Made by a program: the position numbers and the translations under genes. A model generated the notes under the pieces. The model had not been told where the DNA came from. It did not search any database and worked only from the letters and a program-made list of their open reading frames with translations. Below are positions 46,709-56,260 of a DNA stretch of 64,000 nucleotides, one piece after another. Each line of letters starts with the position of its first letter. Positions within the stretch are counted from its first letter, which is position 1. Source of the DNA: Silicimonas sp963779765. GTDB taxonomy: Bacteria > Pseudomonadota > Alphaproteobacteria > Rhodobacterales > Rhodobacteraceae. The stretch spans positions 992,001-1,056,000 of the forward strand of contig CAVZZP010000002.1 of the NCBI GenBank assembly GCA_963779765.1, read 5' to 3'.

Positions 46709-47657
46709 GGTTCTCGCGGAAGCCATCATCACCGAGCCGCACCCCGCCACCAACAAGTGGGCCGACGTCTGGCGGCAGTTCAGCCATCACAAGGGCGCCG
46801 TCATCGGGCTTCTCTTCTTCGCATTCATCACGCTCTTTGTTCTCGTCGGGCCCTACATCTGGACGCTCGACCCCAACAAGCTGGACATCCGCGCAAAGGA
46901 CATGCGGCCGATCTATACAATTCTCTGGGATGGCACGGCCAAGGTGGGCTGGAACCATCCCCTGGGCACCGACAACCTGGGCAAGGATCTTCTGGCGCAA
47001 CTCATGCAGGGCGGGCGAACGTCCATGGCCGTCGGCTGGACGGGCATGGTGCTGGCGCTCTTCATCGGCGCGCTGATCGGCGTCGTCGCGGGCTTCTTCC
47101 GCCGGCTCGACGGTCCCCTGATGCGGTTCACCGACTTGGTCCTGTCCCTGCCGATCCTGCCGCTTCTTCTCGTCGCCGTGACACTGTTCCGCGAGAGCCT
47201 CAGTCAGATGCTGGGGATCGAGACCGGAATGTTCATCCTGATCGTCACGATCATCGGCCTGACAAGCTGGATGCAGACCGCGCGGATCGTCCGAGGTGAC
47301 GTTCTGGCCCTGAAGGAGCGTGAATTCATCCTTGCCGCCCGATCCATCGGCACGCCGAACAACAAGATCATCACGCGGCATATCCTCCCGAACGTGCTGT
47401 CGCCGATCATGGTGTCGGCGACTTTGGGTCTTGCCACCGCGATCATCACCGAAAGTGCCCTGTCCTTTCTCGGCGTGGGATTCCCGCCGGACTTCCCGAC
47501 CTGGGGCAAGCAGCTTGCCGACGCGGTTCCGCGTATGACGGAATACCCCGAACGCGTCGTCCTTCCGGGTCTGGCGATCTCGCTTACGGTCCTCAGCGTG
47601 AATTACATCGGCGACGGCCTTCGCGATGCTCTCGACCCGCGCATCCGCGGTCGATGA
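46701..47657 (+). CDS. ABC transporter permease (DppC/OppC type)
   Basis: 318 residues from ATG 46701, which overlaps the previous TGA. N-terminal OppC_N-type segment (WRQFSHHKGAVIGLLFFAFI), then the five-helix permease core. EAA motif AARSIGTPNNKIITRHILPN; ITESALSFLGVGFPPDFPTWG is diagnostic of DppC. The in-frame ATG at 46683 is inside the partner gene and less likely. It ends 8 bases before the convergent DUF3422 gene. Confidence 0.92.
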   Translation: MTEVLAEAIITEPHPATNKWADVWRQFSHHKGAVIGLLFFAFITLFVLVGPYIWTLDPNKLDIRAKDMRPIYTILWDGTAKVGWNHPLGTDNLGKDLLAQLMQGGRTSMAVGWTGMVLALFIGALIGVVAGFFRRLDGPLMRFTDLVLSLPILPLLLVAVTLFRESLSQMLGIETGMFILIVTIIGLTSWMQTARIVRGDVLALKEREFILAARSIGTPNNKIITRHILPNVLSPIMVSATLGLATAIITESALSFLGVGFPPDFPTWGKQLADAVPRMTEYPERVVLPGLAISLTVLSVNYIGDGLRDALDPRIRGR

Positions 47658-47664
47658 CGCTTCG

Positions 47665-48945
47665 TCAGTTCATCCCCTTGCGGATACGCCGGATCATCGC
47701 CCAGACCAAAAGGACGACAAGAGGCGTCAGGATGGCGGTCGCCACCCCCTTGGAGACTCCGGCAGGTTCCAGAAGCGGATAGGCGATGTAGCCTGCGAGG
47801 TTCACGGCATAGTAGCTGATCGCTACCACCGACAGCCCTTCGACCGTGTGCTGCAGCCGAAGCTGAAGATCCGCCCGGCGGTCCATCGACGCAAGCAGCG
47901 CCTGGTTCTGCGCCGACCTCTCGACATCGACGCGCGTCCGCAAGAGGTCGGCGGCGCGTGTCGCTCTCTCGGCCATCGAGGCGAGCCGCGCCTCGGTGGC
48001 CTTCACCGTGCGCATCGCAGGGTCGAAGCGGCGCATCATGAACTCGGCAAAGGTCTGACGGCCGCCGAAACGCGTCTCGCGCAGGATCCCGATGCGCTGA
48101 TGGACGAGAGCCTCGTAGGCGGTCGTCGCGCCGAAGCGGAACGAGGTGCGGGTCAAAAGCGTCTCGAGTTCTGCCGACACCTTCAAGAGATCCCTCAGCG
48201 TCGCCTCGGGCAACGCCGTGTCTCCCGACATCTCGGCCATCAGGCGCGTCAATTCGCCATCGATCTCTCCAAGACGCGGCGAGATCTGCCGGCTTCGTGC
48301 CAGGCCCAGCATCGACATTGTCTTGTATGTCTCGATTTCGCACATGCGCTGGACGACGCGCCCGGTGCGCCGTTCTCCCATCTCCGGTCGCACGAAAAGC
48401 GCGAAGCGCATATGGCCCGCCGGATCGATCCGGAAGTCGCCCGCCATCACCGCTTCGCCGTCCAGAACCTCGCTTGCAGCCATACTTTCCGGCACGAACC
48501 AGGCGTCGAGCTTGTCGGGTATCGCCATTTGGTCGTCGGCGACCTCGACCCGGACCAGCGCGGACGTGATGCGCTCGCCGGGCGCGCGATCCAGCCAGTC
48601 CTGCGGAAAGACCGAGAAAGTCGCCGCGTCAAAGGGCCGATCCGCCACGCCGGGACCGAAGATGGTATAGGTGACGAACTCGGTATGGTTTTCCCACTTG
48701 AGCTGATGCCGCCCGATTTCCCCGAACCAGTGCGTTGCGCCCGGCTGCGGATGGGGCGCGCCGAAGCGATCAAGCAACTCGATCAGGTGGGCACGGTCGA
48801 GGTCGCGGTCCCGCGCCGCCGCATCGACTGGCCGCTTGACCGCCAGGAAAGCGGCACGACACGGCGCCTTCAGCGCCGGGAACGGTCTCGCATGGAGCTC
48901 GTTCGCGAGGGAATAGCGAAGGTCGTGATCGCGGATCGTGGACAT
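47665..48945 (-). CDS. DUF3422 family protein
   Basis: 426 residues. The opening YSLANELHARPFPALKAPCRAAFLA and the WENHTEFVTYT block match DUF3422, common in alphaproteobacteria. The middle part is helical with likely coiled coil (about 230-390: RRFDPAMRTVKATEARLASMAER in pieces), and two membrane helices close the C-terminus (about 375-420), leaving a basic tail RRIRKGMN. Function unknown; a membrane-anchored cytoplasmic protein is the best description. Convergent with the ABC permease genes. Confidence 0.8.
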   Translation of the reverse strand: MSTIRDHDLRYSLANELHARPFPALKAPCRAAFLAVKRPVDAAARDRDLDRAHLIELLDRFGAPHPQPGATHWFGEIGRHQLKWENHTEFVTYTIFGPGVADRPFDAATFSVFPQDWLDRAPGERITSALVRVEVADDQMAIPDKLDAWFVPESMAASEVLDGEAVMAGDFRIDPAGHMRFALFVRPEMGERRTGRVVQRMCEIETYKTMSMLGLARSRQISPRLGEIDGELTRLMAEMSGDTALPEATLRDLLKVSAELETLLTRTSFRFGATTAYEALVHQRIGILRETRFGGRQTFAEFMMRRFDPAMRTVKATEARLASMAERATRAADLLRTRVDVERSAQNQALLASMDRRADLQLRLQHTVEGLSVVAISYYAVNLAGYIAYPLLEPAGVSKGVATAILTPLVVLLVWAMIRRIRKGMN

Positions 48946-49053
48946 GGGACGCCTCTAGATACATGCGAACCCTAGCCCGGGAAGCGTCGCAACCGAACGC
49001 GGAATTTTGACGCAGAATCTGGAACTTATCCGTGTGCCATGGTATACGGTCAG

Positions 49054-49854
49054 ATGATGACGAACCCCGTCCTGATCGAACGTCGCCACGACCGCATTGC
49101 CGAGTTGCGGCTGCACCGCCCAGAGGCACGAAACTCTCTGTCGAGGGAGTTGCTCGGCGCGCTCGACGAGGCCGTGATCCGCCTGGGGCAGGACCCCGCC
49201 ATCCACGTCATCGTCCTCTTCGCTGACGGGCCGGCCTTCTGCGCCGGACACGATCTGCGCGAGATCCGTGCGGCGCGAGCCGCGCCGGACGAAGGTCGCC
49301 TGTTCTTCGAGGAACTGATGGCCGCCTGCTCGGACCTCATGCAGCGCATCGTTCTGTGCCCAAAGCCCGTGATCGCCGGCGTAGGTGGCATCGCCACAGC
49401 TGCAGGCTGCCAGCTTGTCGCAAGCTGCGATCTTGCTGTCGCCTCCGACGGGGCCGGCTTCGCGACGCCGGGCGTCGATATCGGGCTCTTCTGCTCGACA
49501 CCCATGGTTGCTCTGACCCGGAACGTGGGGCGCAAGGTGGCGATGGAAATGCTTCTGACGGGTGAACCGGTGTCCGCGGGGCGAGCATTGGAAATCGGTC
49601 TCGTCAACCGCGTCGTCCCTGCGGATCGACTTGAGGTCGAGACCTTGGCACTTGCGTCGCGGATCGCGGCAAAATCCCCCAAGACGCTCAGGATCGGCAA
49701 GCGCGCCTTCTATGAGCAGGCCGAAATGCCTTTGGCCGAAGCCTATGCCCACACTGCACGCGTGATGGTCGAGAACCTGCTGGAACAGGACGCGAAGGAA
49801 GGCATCGGCGCCTTTCTCGACAAGCGCCCGCCCTCATGGGAGCCGCTGTCCTAG
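49054..49854 (+). CDS. Enoyl-CoA hydratase/isomerase family protein
   Basis: About 266 residues. Crotonase fold with GHDLREI (oxyanion-hole Ala-Gly-His-Asp reading in FCAGHDL), AGVGGIATAAGCQLVASCDLAVAS, and FATPGVDIGLFCSTPM. The usual second catalytic glutamate of true enoyl hydratases is not where expected; the loop reads GVDIGLFCS, typical of the ECHDC3-like branch. It probably acts on an acyl-CoA but the reaction is unknown. ATGs at 49039, 49054 and 49057 are in frame. It shares a CTAG stop overlap with the convergent CoA-binding gene. Confidence 0.82.
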   Translation: MMTNPVLIERRHDRIAELRLHRPEARNSLSRELLGALDEAVIRLGQDPAIHVIVLFADGPAFCAGHDLREIRAARAAPDEGRLFFEELMAACSDLMQRIVLCPKPVIAGVGGIATAAGCQLVASCDLAVASDGAGFATPGVDIGLFCSTPMVALTRNVGRKVAMEMLLTGEPVSAGRALEIGLVNRVVPADRLEVETLALASRIAAKSPKTLRIGKRAFYEQAEMPLAEAYAHTARVMVENLLEQDAKEGIGAFLDKRPPSWEPLS

Positions 49855-50276
49855 CGTCCCAGCCGACGCAACTCGATCGCAGGGCAACGGTCCATCACGA
49901 CCTTCAGACCTGCGTCCTCGGCCAGCCGCGCCGCGTCGGGATCGACGACCTCGAGTTGCGTCCAGAGCACCTTCGCCCCGATTGCGACCGCCTGCTCCGC
50001 GACGCCTTTCAAGGCTGATTTCTCGCGAAAGACGTCCACCATGTCGACCGGTCCGTCGATGTCGGCGAGGGTTGCGACGACCTTGCGGTCGAGGATCTCC
50101 TTTCCCGCATGTCCGGGATTGACCGGGATGACGTCATAGCCCGCGGCGATCAGCCGGCGCATCACGCCGTAGCTCGGCCGTTCAGGCTTGGCAGACGCGC
50201 CGACGACGGCAATCGTCTTCACTTCGTCCAGAATGTCGCGGATGTAATCGGGCGGGTAAGGATCTGCATGATTCAT
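49851..50276 (-). CDS. CoA-binding domain protein (YccU-type)
   Basis: About 141 residues from ATG 50274-50276. A single Rossmann-type CoA_binding_2 domain: TIAVVGASAKPERPSYGVMRRLIAAGYDVIPVNPG, DMVDVFRE, and KVLWTQLEVVDPDAARLAEDAGLKVVMDRCPAIE, all hallmarks of YccU/HI_1349. Roles in acyl-CoA or succinyl-CoA binding are known only by fold. The family is usually single-copy and short. It is convergent with the hydratase gene with a four-base overlap. Confidence 0.88.
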   Translation of the reverse strand: MNHADPYPPDYIRDILDEVKTIAVVGASAKPERPSYGVMRRLIAAGYDVIPVNPGHAGKEILDRKVVATLADIDGPVDMVDVFREKSALKGVAEQAVAIGAKVLWTQLEVVDPDAARLAEDAGLKVVMDRCPAIELRRLGR

Positions 50277-50409
50277 GCGCCTTGTGCACCAGAGCAAGCG
50301 CCGGACATCAAGAGCAGTTTAGAAAATTGATCGGCAGATTCCGCTAACGCGATCACCCTTTGTCCAGACCCTTCGCGTCACGCTGCCTGCGTCACAAGGA
50401 GGACCGCGG

Positions 50410-51711
50410 GTGCTCGGCAGCCGCCTCATCAGGATTGCCGCGGCGTTGTTTGTCGGCGTTGCGGTCATCAACATGCTGTGGCCGCAGGCGACAGGGCACG
50501 TCTCGAAGTTCGCCGTCATAAACGCGCCGATCGTCACGGTGCGGGCACCCATGGACGGCGTCGTCGTCGATGGCACGCCCGGGTTCGCCATGCCCGTGCG
50601 CCGCGACGACGTCGTCATGAGCCTTCACGGCAGCTACGAAAGCCGCGCCGACATCACCCGCGCCGAAGCCGAGGTCGCCGGTCGGGCTCGGCAATTCGAA
50701 GGGCTCCTCCGGGAAGAGGCGCATCTGGCCGAAATTCTCGAAACACTGAAGGTCCGCGCGCGTCGCGAGCAGGACAGCGAGGTGGCCTACCTGACGCACC
50801 GGATCGACGAGATCGAGGCCGTTCGCCGGATGCACGCCGTGGATTGGGATCGTGCGTCGTCCGAACTTGACCGTCTGAAGCAGCTTGCCGCAAAGGGCAA
50901 CATACCCGCCGCGCAGGTCGACGCCGCGCGTTTCGCCGCCGAAGTCGCCGAAGCGCAGATGACCGTCGACGACGCGACCATCGCCTCGCTCGAGGTCGAA
51001 ATGGCTGCCATCGAAGATGGTCTTCCGTCCCCCGCCGGAACGGGTCGTCGGGACTTCGGACACGACCGTATCGACGACATGGCGATACTGCTTCAGGACA
51101 TCCGCACGCGCCGCCTGACCGCCGAGGGTCAACTTGCGGGCGCCCGGGCGAATGTGGCCGCGCTGTCGTCCGAATTCGACGGCATGCGCCGCTTTGCACC
51201 GACTGCATCGACTGCATCGACTGCATCGACCGATGGCATCATCTGGACCGCATCGCGCCGCAAGGGCGCTGCCGTGACGGCGGGCGCGGACCTGTTTCAG
51301 GTGCTGGATTGCGACAGGCGGTTTCTCGAGGTTGTCTTCGACGAGCGCGCCTTTGAAAGTCTCGCGCCCGGAACCGAGGCGACCGTGAGGTTGCGCGGCT
51401 CGGATCGGGGCTTTCGCGCCGTCGTCTCGTCGCGTCACGCCTCGGGCGGCGGGTCCGCGGTCGCTGCGATCGATGAGGCCGTCGCCGGCCGGGCGGTGAA
51501 GGATGGTGTCACCGTCTTCCTACGCCTCGATCCTGCCGACGTCTCGGACCCCGAGGTTGCGGCGGCGTTCTGCGATGTCGGACGAACCGCCGAGGTTCAG
51601 ATCAAGGACCCGCGCATCGACGATTTCCTGGCGCCTGTCGTCTCGGCCCTGCAACGGGTGCGCGGCGCGTTCGACCCTGCGGTCGCCAGTCTCGACCTGC
51701 CGCGCCCGTGA
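50410..51711 (+). CDS. HlyD-type membrane fusion protein of a glucan synthase operon
   Basis: 433 residues, GTG start at 50410 with AAGGAGGA at 50396-50403. One N-terminal helix (about 7-24), a biotinyl-lipoyl-like HlyD domain (VTVRAPMDGVVVDG), a long helical hairpin (about 75-255) and a C-terminal beta region. A three-fold 9-base repeat (51201-51227) encodes TAS-TAS-TAS in the loop at about 264-273. It ends by GTGA overlap with the glycosyltransferase gene, and similar MFP-synthase pairs make mixed-linkage beta-glucan in Sinorhizobium (BgsB/BgsA). It would bridge the synthase to the cell exterior. Confidence 0.78.
   Translation: MLGSRLIRIAAALFVGVAVINMLWPQATGHVSKFAVINAPIVTVRAPMDGVVVDGTPGFAMPVRRDDVVMSLHGSYESRADITRAEAEVAGRARQFEGLLREEAHLAEILETLKVRARREQDSEVAYLTHRIDEIEAVRRMHAVDWDRASSELDRLKQLAAKGNIPAAQVDAARFAAEVAEAQMTVDDATIASLEVEMAAIEDGLPSPAGTGRRDFGHDRIDDMAILLQDIRTRRLTAEGQLAGARANVAALSSEFDGMRRFAPTASTASTASTDGIIWTASRRKGAAVTAGADLFQVLDCDRRFLEVVFDERAFESLAPGTEATVRLRGSDRGFRAVVSSRHASGGGSAVAAIDEAVAGRAVKDGVTVFLRLDPADVSDPEVAAAFCDVGRTAEVQIKDPRIDDFLAPVVSALQRVRGAFDPAVASLDLPRP
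51200..51230. repeat. Three-unit 9-base tandem repeat in the MFP gene
   Basis: CGACTGCAT repeated three times in register, so the copy number can change without breaking the frame. It encodes a Thr-Ala-Ser triplet repeat in a likely loop. Confidence 0.75.
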
Positions 51712-53790
51712 CGGCGGACGTTGTTCCGCTGCTGCTGGTCCTTGGCTGCGGTATCGCCGTTCCCTCCTGGTCGCGCGATGCACCTCGCGTGACCTTCGCC
51801 GTCACGGCAGGCTTGGCCATCGTCCTGACGACCTATCTTTCCTGGCGGCTGACAGTCACCGTCCTCCCCGTCGAAGGCTCCCTTGCGCAAGAGGTCTTCG
51901 TGTGGGTCGTATTCGTCGCCGAATGCTGGCTCTGGTACGAGACGGTCCTTCTCTGTCTCGTCCTATCGCGCCGGACGGACCGCAGCGCCGAAGCCGATGC
52001 CCACGAAATCCGCCTCAACGCCGTGCGCTCAGACCTTCCGGACGTCGACGTCTTCATCGCCAGCTACAACGAACCTGTCGACGTCCTGGAAAAGACGATC
52101 GCGGGCGCGATGGCGCTCGACTGGCCCGCCGCACGGCTGCACGTCCACGTCCTCGACGACGGACGGCGCGACTGGCTGCGGACCTATTGCCAGGAGCGGG
52201 GCGTCCATCACCTCACGCGAGCCGACAACACACATGCGAAGGCAGGGAACATAAACGCGGCCCTGTGCCGAACGGACTCGCCCTTCATTCTCGTCCTCGA
52301 TGCCGATTTCGTGCCGCAGCAGAGGATGCTGATGCGCTCCATGGGCTTCTTCGACGATCCGCGCATCGGCATCGTCCAGATGCCGCACCATTTCTTCAAC
52401 GCGACGCCCTTGCAGACCAACCTCGACATGCGCGCGACGCTGCCGGACGAGCAACGGTTCTTCTTCGATGTCATCCAGCCCGGTCGCGACGGCTGGGACT
52501 GCGCTTTCTGCTGCGGGTCGAACGGCATCATCCGACGGGCTGCAATCGATTCAATCGGCGGCGCAATGCCCATGGAATCGATCACCGAGGACATGCTCCT
52601 GACCATGGCCCTGCTCCGAAAGGGCTTCATCACGCGCTACCTGGGCGAGCGTCTGGCCATCGGCCTCGCGCCCGAAACGCTGGACGCCTATTTCGTCCAG
52701 CGCGCGAGATGGGCCCAGGGGGCGATCCAGTTCCTCTACACGGCGAAGGGGCCGCTCGGTCCGGGGCTCAGCATTCTCCAGCGTTGCCTCTTCAATCCCA
52801 GCCACTGGCTGTCCCAATCCTTCTGCCAGCCGCTGGCGATGGCCACCCCCGCGATATTTCTTTTGACCGGTCTCCCGCCTCTCGTGGGCGCTTCGCTTGA
52901 GGATATCGTGCGGTATCAGCTTCCTGCCATCGCGGCCGGGATGCTGTACGTCCAGTTCCTTGTCCCAGCGCGAGTTCTCTCCCCTCGCATCGACCGTCGA
53001 AAGCGTCCTTCAGTCCTTCCGCCTGATGCCCGTCGTCCTACGAACGCTGGTCCGCCCGCACGGCCGCAGTTTCAAGGTCACCCCCAAGGGCAGCGACGCG
53101 GGGCTGTCGCGTGAGGATCGGTTCACCATTCTCGTCGCGCTCGCGATGCTCTGCGCCACGGGGCTTGGCCTCATGCTGAACACGAGCTTCGCAAGCCGCA
53201 TCGTCGGAACCGGCGAGCTTCTGGCGATCGTCGCGTTCTGGTCCGCCTTCAACATGGTCGTCCTGCTCCTCGTCGTCACCGCCGCGGTCCCGCGCCCAGT
53301 GCCGCGCGGGGAAACCCGTTTCGCCCTCACCGAGCCCCTGCGCCTGCATCTGCCGGACAGGATCGTGGGTGGCGAGACGCTGAACGTGTCACTGTCCGGT
53401 GTTCTCCTCCGGGTCGACGGAGATGCCGACAACCTCAGCGAGGGCGATTGGGTCGGGATCGAACTGGCGGATGTCGGGATCGTGCCCGCGCGACTGACGC
53501 GGGTTAAGGGGTCTACGAAATCTCGCACCCTCGGGTTCGAATTCGCGCTGCCCGCAGGGCCGCTTCGGGACGGCATGATCCGAAAAATCTTTACGACGCT
53601 GCCGCTTCAGCCGCCCCCGCTTCGGGCAACCGCTTCGGCCGCGACGATGATCCGGCGCATCTTCTCTTCGCATTCACCCCTCGTCGCTGCCCCGCCGCCT
53701 CCCTCGACGGGCTTGCCCGAGGCCCCCGCATGGCTTGCGAACCTCGCCGCGTCGGCACCCCCCGTCCACCGAGCGGCGCAGGTTGTGTGA
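51708..53790 (+). CDS. Cellulose/beta-glucan synthase-like GT2 with PilZ domain, frameshifted
   Basis: About 693 residues after removing one base near 52974. Processive GT2 motifs: D150-D151-G, D198-A-D200, the gating TED at 293-295 and the Q331-R-A-R-W335 site; FCCGSNGIIRR matches the cellulose synthase acceptor region. Membrane helices frame the core, and the C-terminal PilZ domain has RPVPR (RxxxR) and NVSLSG (NxSxxG), so cyclic-di-GMP should activate it. GTG 51708 overlaps the MFP stop (GTGA). No BcsB, BcsC or BcsZ is nearby, so cellulose is not certain; curdlan or mixed-linkage glucan also fit. Confidence 0.83.
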
Positions 53791-53833
53791 CCCGCCAAAC
53801 AACGCCATTATGCGGCCGGAGCGGGGAACGAAC

Positions 53834-54835
53834 ATGCCGGACAACGGGCAGTCGGGGACATTCGACATCGTCATCGTAGCTCAGGCGGGGCGCCTGACGT
53901 ACGAAGCCGTCCTTCTGGCCGCCTCGCTGCGTCACGCCGCGCCGGGGTTCGCGGGACGCCTGATCGTGGCCGAGCCGCAACCCGGGCCTCTCTGGCCCGA
54001 CGACCCCCGGATGACCGACGAAACCGCCCTTGCCGCCCTGCGGCGGCTGGATGCCGAGATCGTGCCGTTCGAGAACCACCATTTCGGTGCAAGCTATCCG
54101 CAAGGCAACAAGGTCGAGGCGCTGGCCACCCTCCCCGCAGATCGTCCGTTCCTGTTCCTCGACACGGACACACTGATCCTCGGCGACATCGCCTCCGTCC
54201 GCTTCGACTTCGACCGGCCATCCGCATCGATGGCGCGCGAGAACACCTGGCCCGAACCGCCGCTCTACGGCCCCGGATACGGCGGCATCTGGCGCGCGCT
54301 CTACGACCGCTTCGAGATACCCTTCGAGCCGACGCTCGACCTGGCCGAGCCCGACGAGCACTGGCGGCGGTATCTCTATTTCAACGCAGGCTGGTTCTTT
54401 CATCGCTGCCCGCGCACCTTCGCCGGAGAGATGATCCGCGTGATGACCGCCATCCGCGACGACCCTCTCCCCGAACTGGCAAGCCAGGCGATCTATCCCT
54501 GGCTCGACCAGATCGCCCTGCCGCTCGTCATTTCGACGCTCGGGGGTGGCCGGCCCGGACCGGAGCTTGCCGGTCTCGACGGCGACGTAACCTGTCACTG
54601 GCGCGCCCTGCCCCTCCTCTACGCCAAGGCCCCCGACAGCGTGCTGTCCCTCCTGTCCGAGGTGACGCGGCCGAACTGGATCAAGAAGGCTCTGAAGGGA
54701 CATCCGCCCTTCCGCCGCATGATCTTCCAGAACCGGGGCGACAAGGTGCGGGCGCTTTTCGACCAGACGCGCCTGCCGCCGAGCGAGAAACCGATCCGAA
54801 ACCGCATCAAGCGCGAAGGCCTGTGGATGCGCTGA
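53834..54835 (+). CDS. Putative glycosyltransferase with DxD motif
   Basis: 333 residues from ATG 53834 (GGGGA upstream; an in-frame ATG at 53810 is possible). It has a GT8/GT-A-like layout: FDIVIVAQAGRLTYEAVLLAASL at the N-terminus and the metal-binding FLFLDTDTLILGD with D110 and D112. The C-terminal 80 residues are basic (NWIKKALKGHPPFRRM). It follows the beta-glucan synthase after 43 bases and may modify or prime that polymer. The family could not be named more exactly. Confidence 0.65.
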   Translation: MPDNGQSGTFDIVIVAQAGRLTYEAVLLAASLRHAAPGFAGRLIVAEPQPGPLWPDDPRMTDETALAALRRLDAEIVPFENHHFGASYPQGNKVEALATLPADRPFLFLDTDTLILGDIASVRFDFDRPSASMARENTWPEPPLYGPGYGGIWRALYDRFEIPFEPTLDLAEPDEHWRRYLYFNAGWFFHRCPRTFAGEMIRVMTAIRDDPLPELASQAIYPWLDQIALPLVISTLGGGRPGPELAGLDGDVTCHWRALPLLYAKAPDSVLSLLSEVTRPNWIKKALKGHPPFRRMIFQNRGDKVRALFDQTRLPPSEKPIRNRIKREGLWMR

Positions 54836-54900
54836 CCGTCGACGCGCGCGCGGAGGCAGGTTAGAGAAGGCGAACAATAATCCATCAGGGAGGGACACCC

Positions 54901-56190
54901 ATGTCCGACAGACAGCAGGGTTTCGACACGCTTCAGGTCCATGCCGGCAACACGCCGGACGCGGCGACGGGCGCGCGGCAGGTGCCGATCTACCAGACCA
55001 CCGCCTTCGTCTTCAAGGACGCGGCCCACGCCGCGCGCCTCTTCAACCTCGAAGAGGTCGGCTACATCTACTCGCGCCTGACCAACCCGACCGTCTCGGC
55101 GCTGGCCGAAAGGATCGTGGCACTGGAAGGCGGCGTCGGCGGCATCTGCTGCTCGTCGGGTCACGCGGCGCAGATCATGGCGCTCTTCCCGCTGATGATG
55201 CCCGGCTGCAATGTGGTCGCCTCGACGCGGCTCTACGGTGGCACCTACACGCAGCTCACCCAGACCATCCGCCGCTTCGGCTGGTCGGCGACGCTCGTCG
55301 ACTTCGACGATCTGGACGCCGTGAAAGCCGCCATCGACGAAAACACCCGCGCGATCTTCTGCGAGTCGATCGCGAACCCGGGCGGCTATGTCACCGACCT
55401 CGACGCCATCGGAAAGCTTGCCGACGAGGTCGGCCTGCCGCTGATCGTCGACAACACCTCGGCCTCGCCCTATCTCTGCCGACCGATCGAATTCGGCGCG
55501 ACGCTGGTGGTGCATTCGACGACCAAGTACCTCACCGGCAACGGCACCGTCACGGGCGGCGCCATCGTCAATTCCGGCAAGTTCGACTGGTCGGCCTCGG
55601 GCAAGTTCCCGTCCCTGTCCGAACCCGAAACCGCCTATCACGGACTGAATTTCCACGGCGCACTCGGACCGATGGCCTTCACGTTCCATTCCATCGCCGT
55701 GGGCCTGCGCGATCTCGGCATGACGATGAACCCGCAGGGTGCGCACTACACGCTGATGGGGATCGAGACGCTGTCGCTCAGGATGCAGAAGCACGTCGCC
55801 AACGCCGAGAAGGTCGCGGCCTGGCTCGAAGCCGACGACCGCATCGAAAGCGTCACCTACGCCGGGCTGCCGTCCTCGCCCTATCACGACCGGGCGAAGC
55901 GCATCTGCCCGAAGGGCGCCGGTGCGCTCTTCACCTTCGCGATCAAGGGCGGCTACGACGCCGCGGTCAAGCTCGTCGATGCGCTGGAGCTGTTCAGCCA
56001 CGTCGCCAACCTCGGCGACGCGCGGTCGCTGGTGATCCACTCGGCCTCGACCACGCACCGCCAGCTTTCGGATGAACAGCGCGTAGCCTCGGGTGCGCTG
56101 CCGAACGTGGTGCGGCTGTCGATCGGGATCGAGGATGTCGAGGACATCATCGCCGATCTCGACCAGGCACTGACGAAGGCGGTCGGTTAA
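54901..56190 (+). CDS. metY: O-acetylhomoserine aminocarboxypropyltransferase
   Basis: 429 residues, ATG 54901 with GGGAGGG upstream. Fold-type I PLP enzyme: VDNTSASPYLCRP with D184, the PLP lysine K209 in VVHSTTKYLTGNG, and YSRLTNPTV at the N-terminus. The length near 430 and the NTSASPY sequence point to MetY (sulfide plus O-acetylhomoserine to homocysteine) rather than the shorter MetB/MetC group. Monocistronic. Two hairpins follow before the convergent pdxJ gene. Confidence 0.92.
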   Translation: MSDRQQGFDTLQVHAGNTPDAATGARQVPIYQTTAFVFKDAAHAARLFNLEEVGYIYSRLTNPTVSALAERIVALEGGVGGICCSSGHAAQIMALFPLMMPGCNVVASTRLYGGTYTQLTQTIRRFGWSATLVDFDDLDAVKAAIDENTRAIFCESIANPGGYVTDLDAIGKLADEVGLPLIVDNTSASPYLCRPIEFGATLVVHSTTKYLTGNGTVTGGAIVNSGKFDWSASGKFPSLSEPETAYHGLNFHGALGPMAFTFHSIAVGLRDLGMTMNPQGAHYTLMGIETLSLRMQKHVANAEKVAAWLEADDRIESVTYAGLPSSPYHDRAKRICPKGAGALFTFAIKGGYDAAVKLVDALELFSHVANLGDARSLVIHSASTTHRQLSDEQRVASGALPNVVRLSIGIEDVEDIIADLDQALTKAVG

Positions 56191-56202
56191 GAGACTTAAA
56201 GC

Positions 56203-56256
56203 CCGGCTCTTCGCCGGTCCGCAAATATCCTGGGGGTCCGGGGGCAACGCCCCCGG
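56203..56256. terminator. Two hairpins between metY and pdxJ
   Basis: A five-base stem (CCGGC/GCCGG, 56203-56217) and a stronger eight-base stem (CCGGGGGC/GCCCCCGG, 56238-56256, loop AAC). Neither has a T-run. The second, with TATCCTGGGGG before it, looks like the G/C-rich intergenic palindrome frequent in Rhodobacteraceae as I recall. Convergent genes on both sides make a shared terminator likely. Confidence 0.5.
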
Positions 56257-56260
56257 GACT

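Noticed and set aside
51200..51230. A phase-variable microsatellite in the membrane fusion gene
   Set aside because: The unit is nine bases, so gain or loss keeps the frame; it cannot switch the gene on and off.
54619..56247. A 542-residue minus-strand frame over metY
   Set aside because: Shadow of metY; the plus-strand gene has a full set of PLP-enzyme motifs and a good ribosome binding site.
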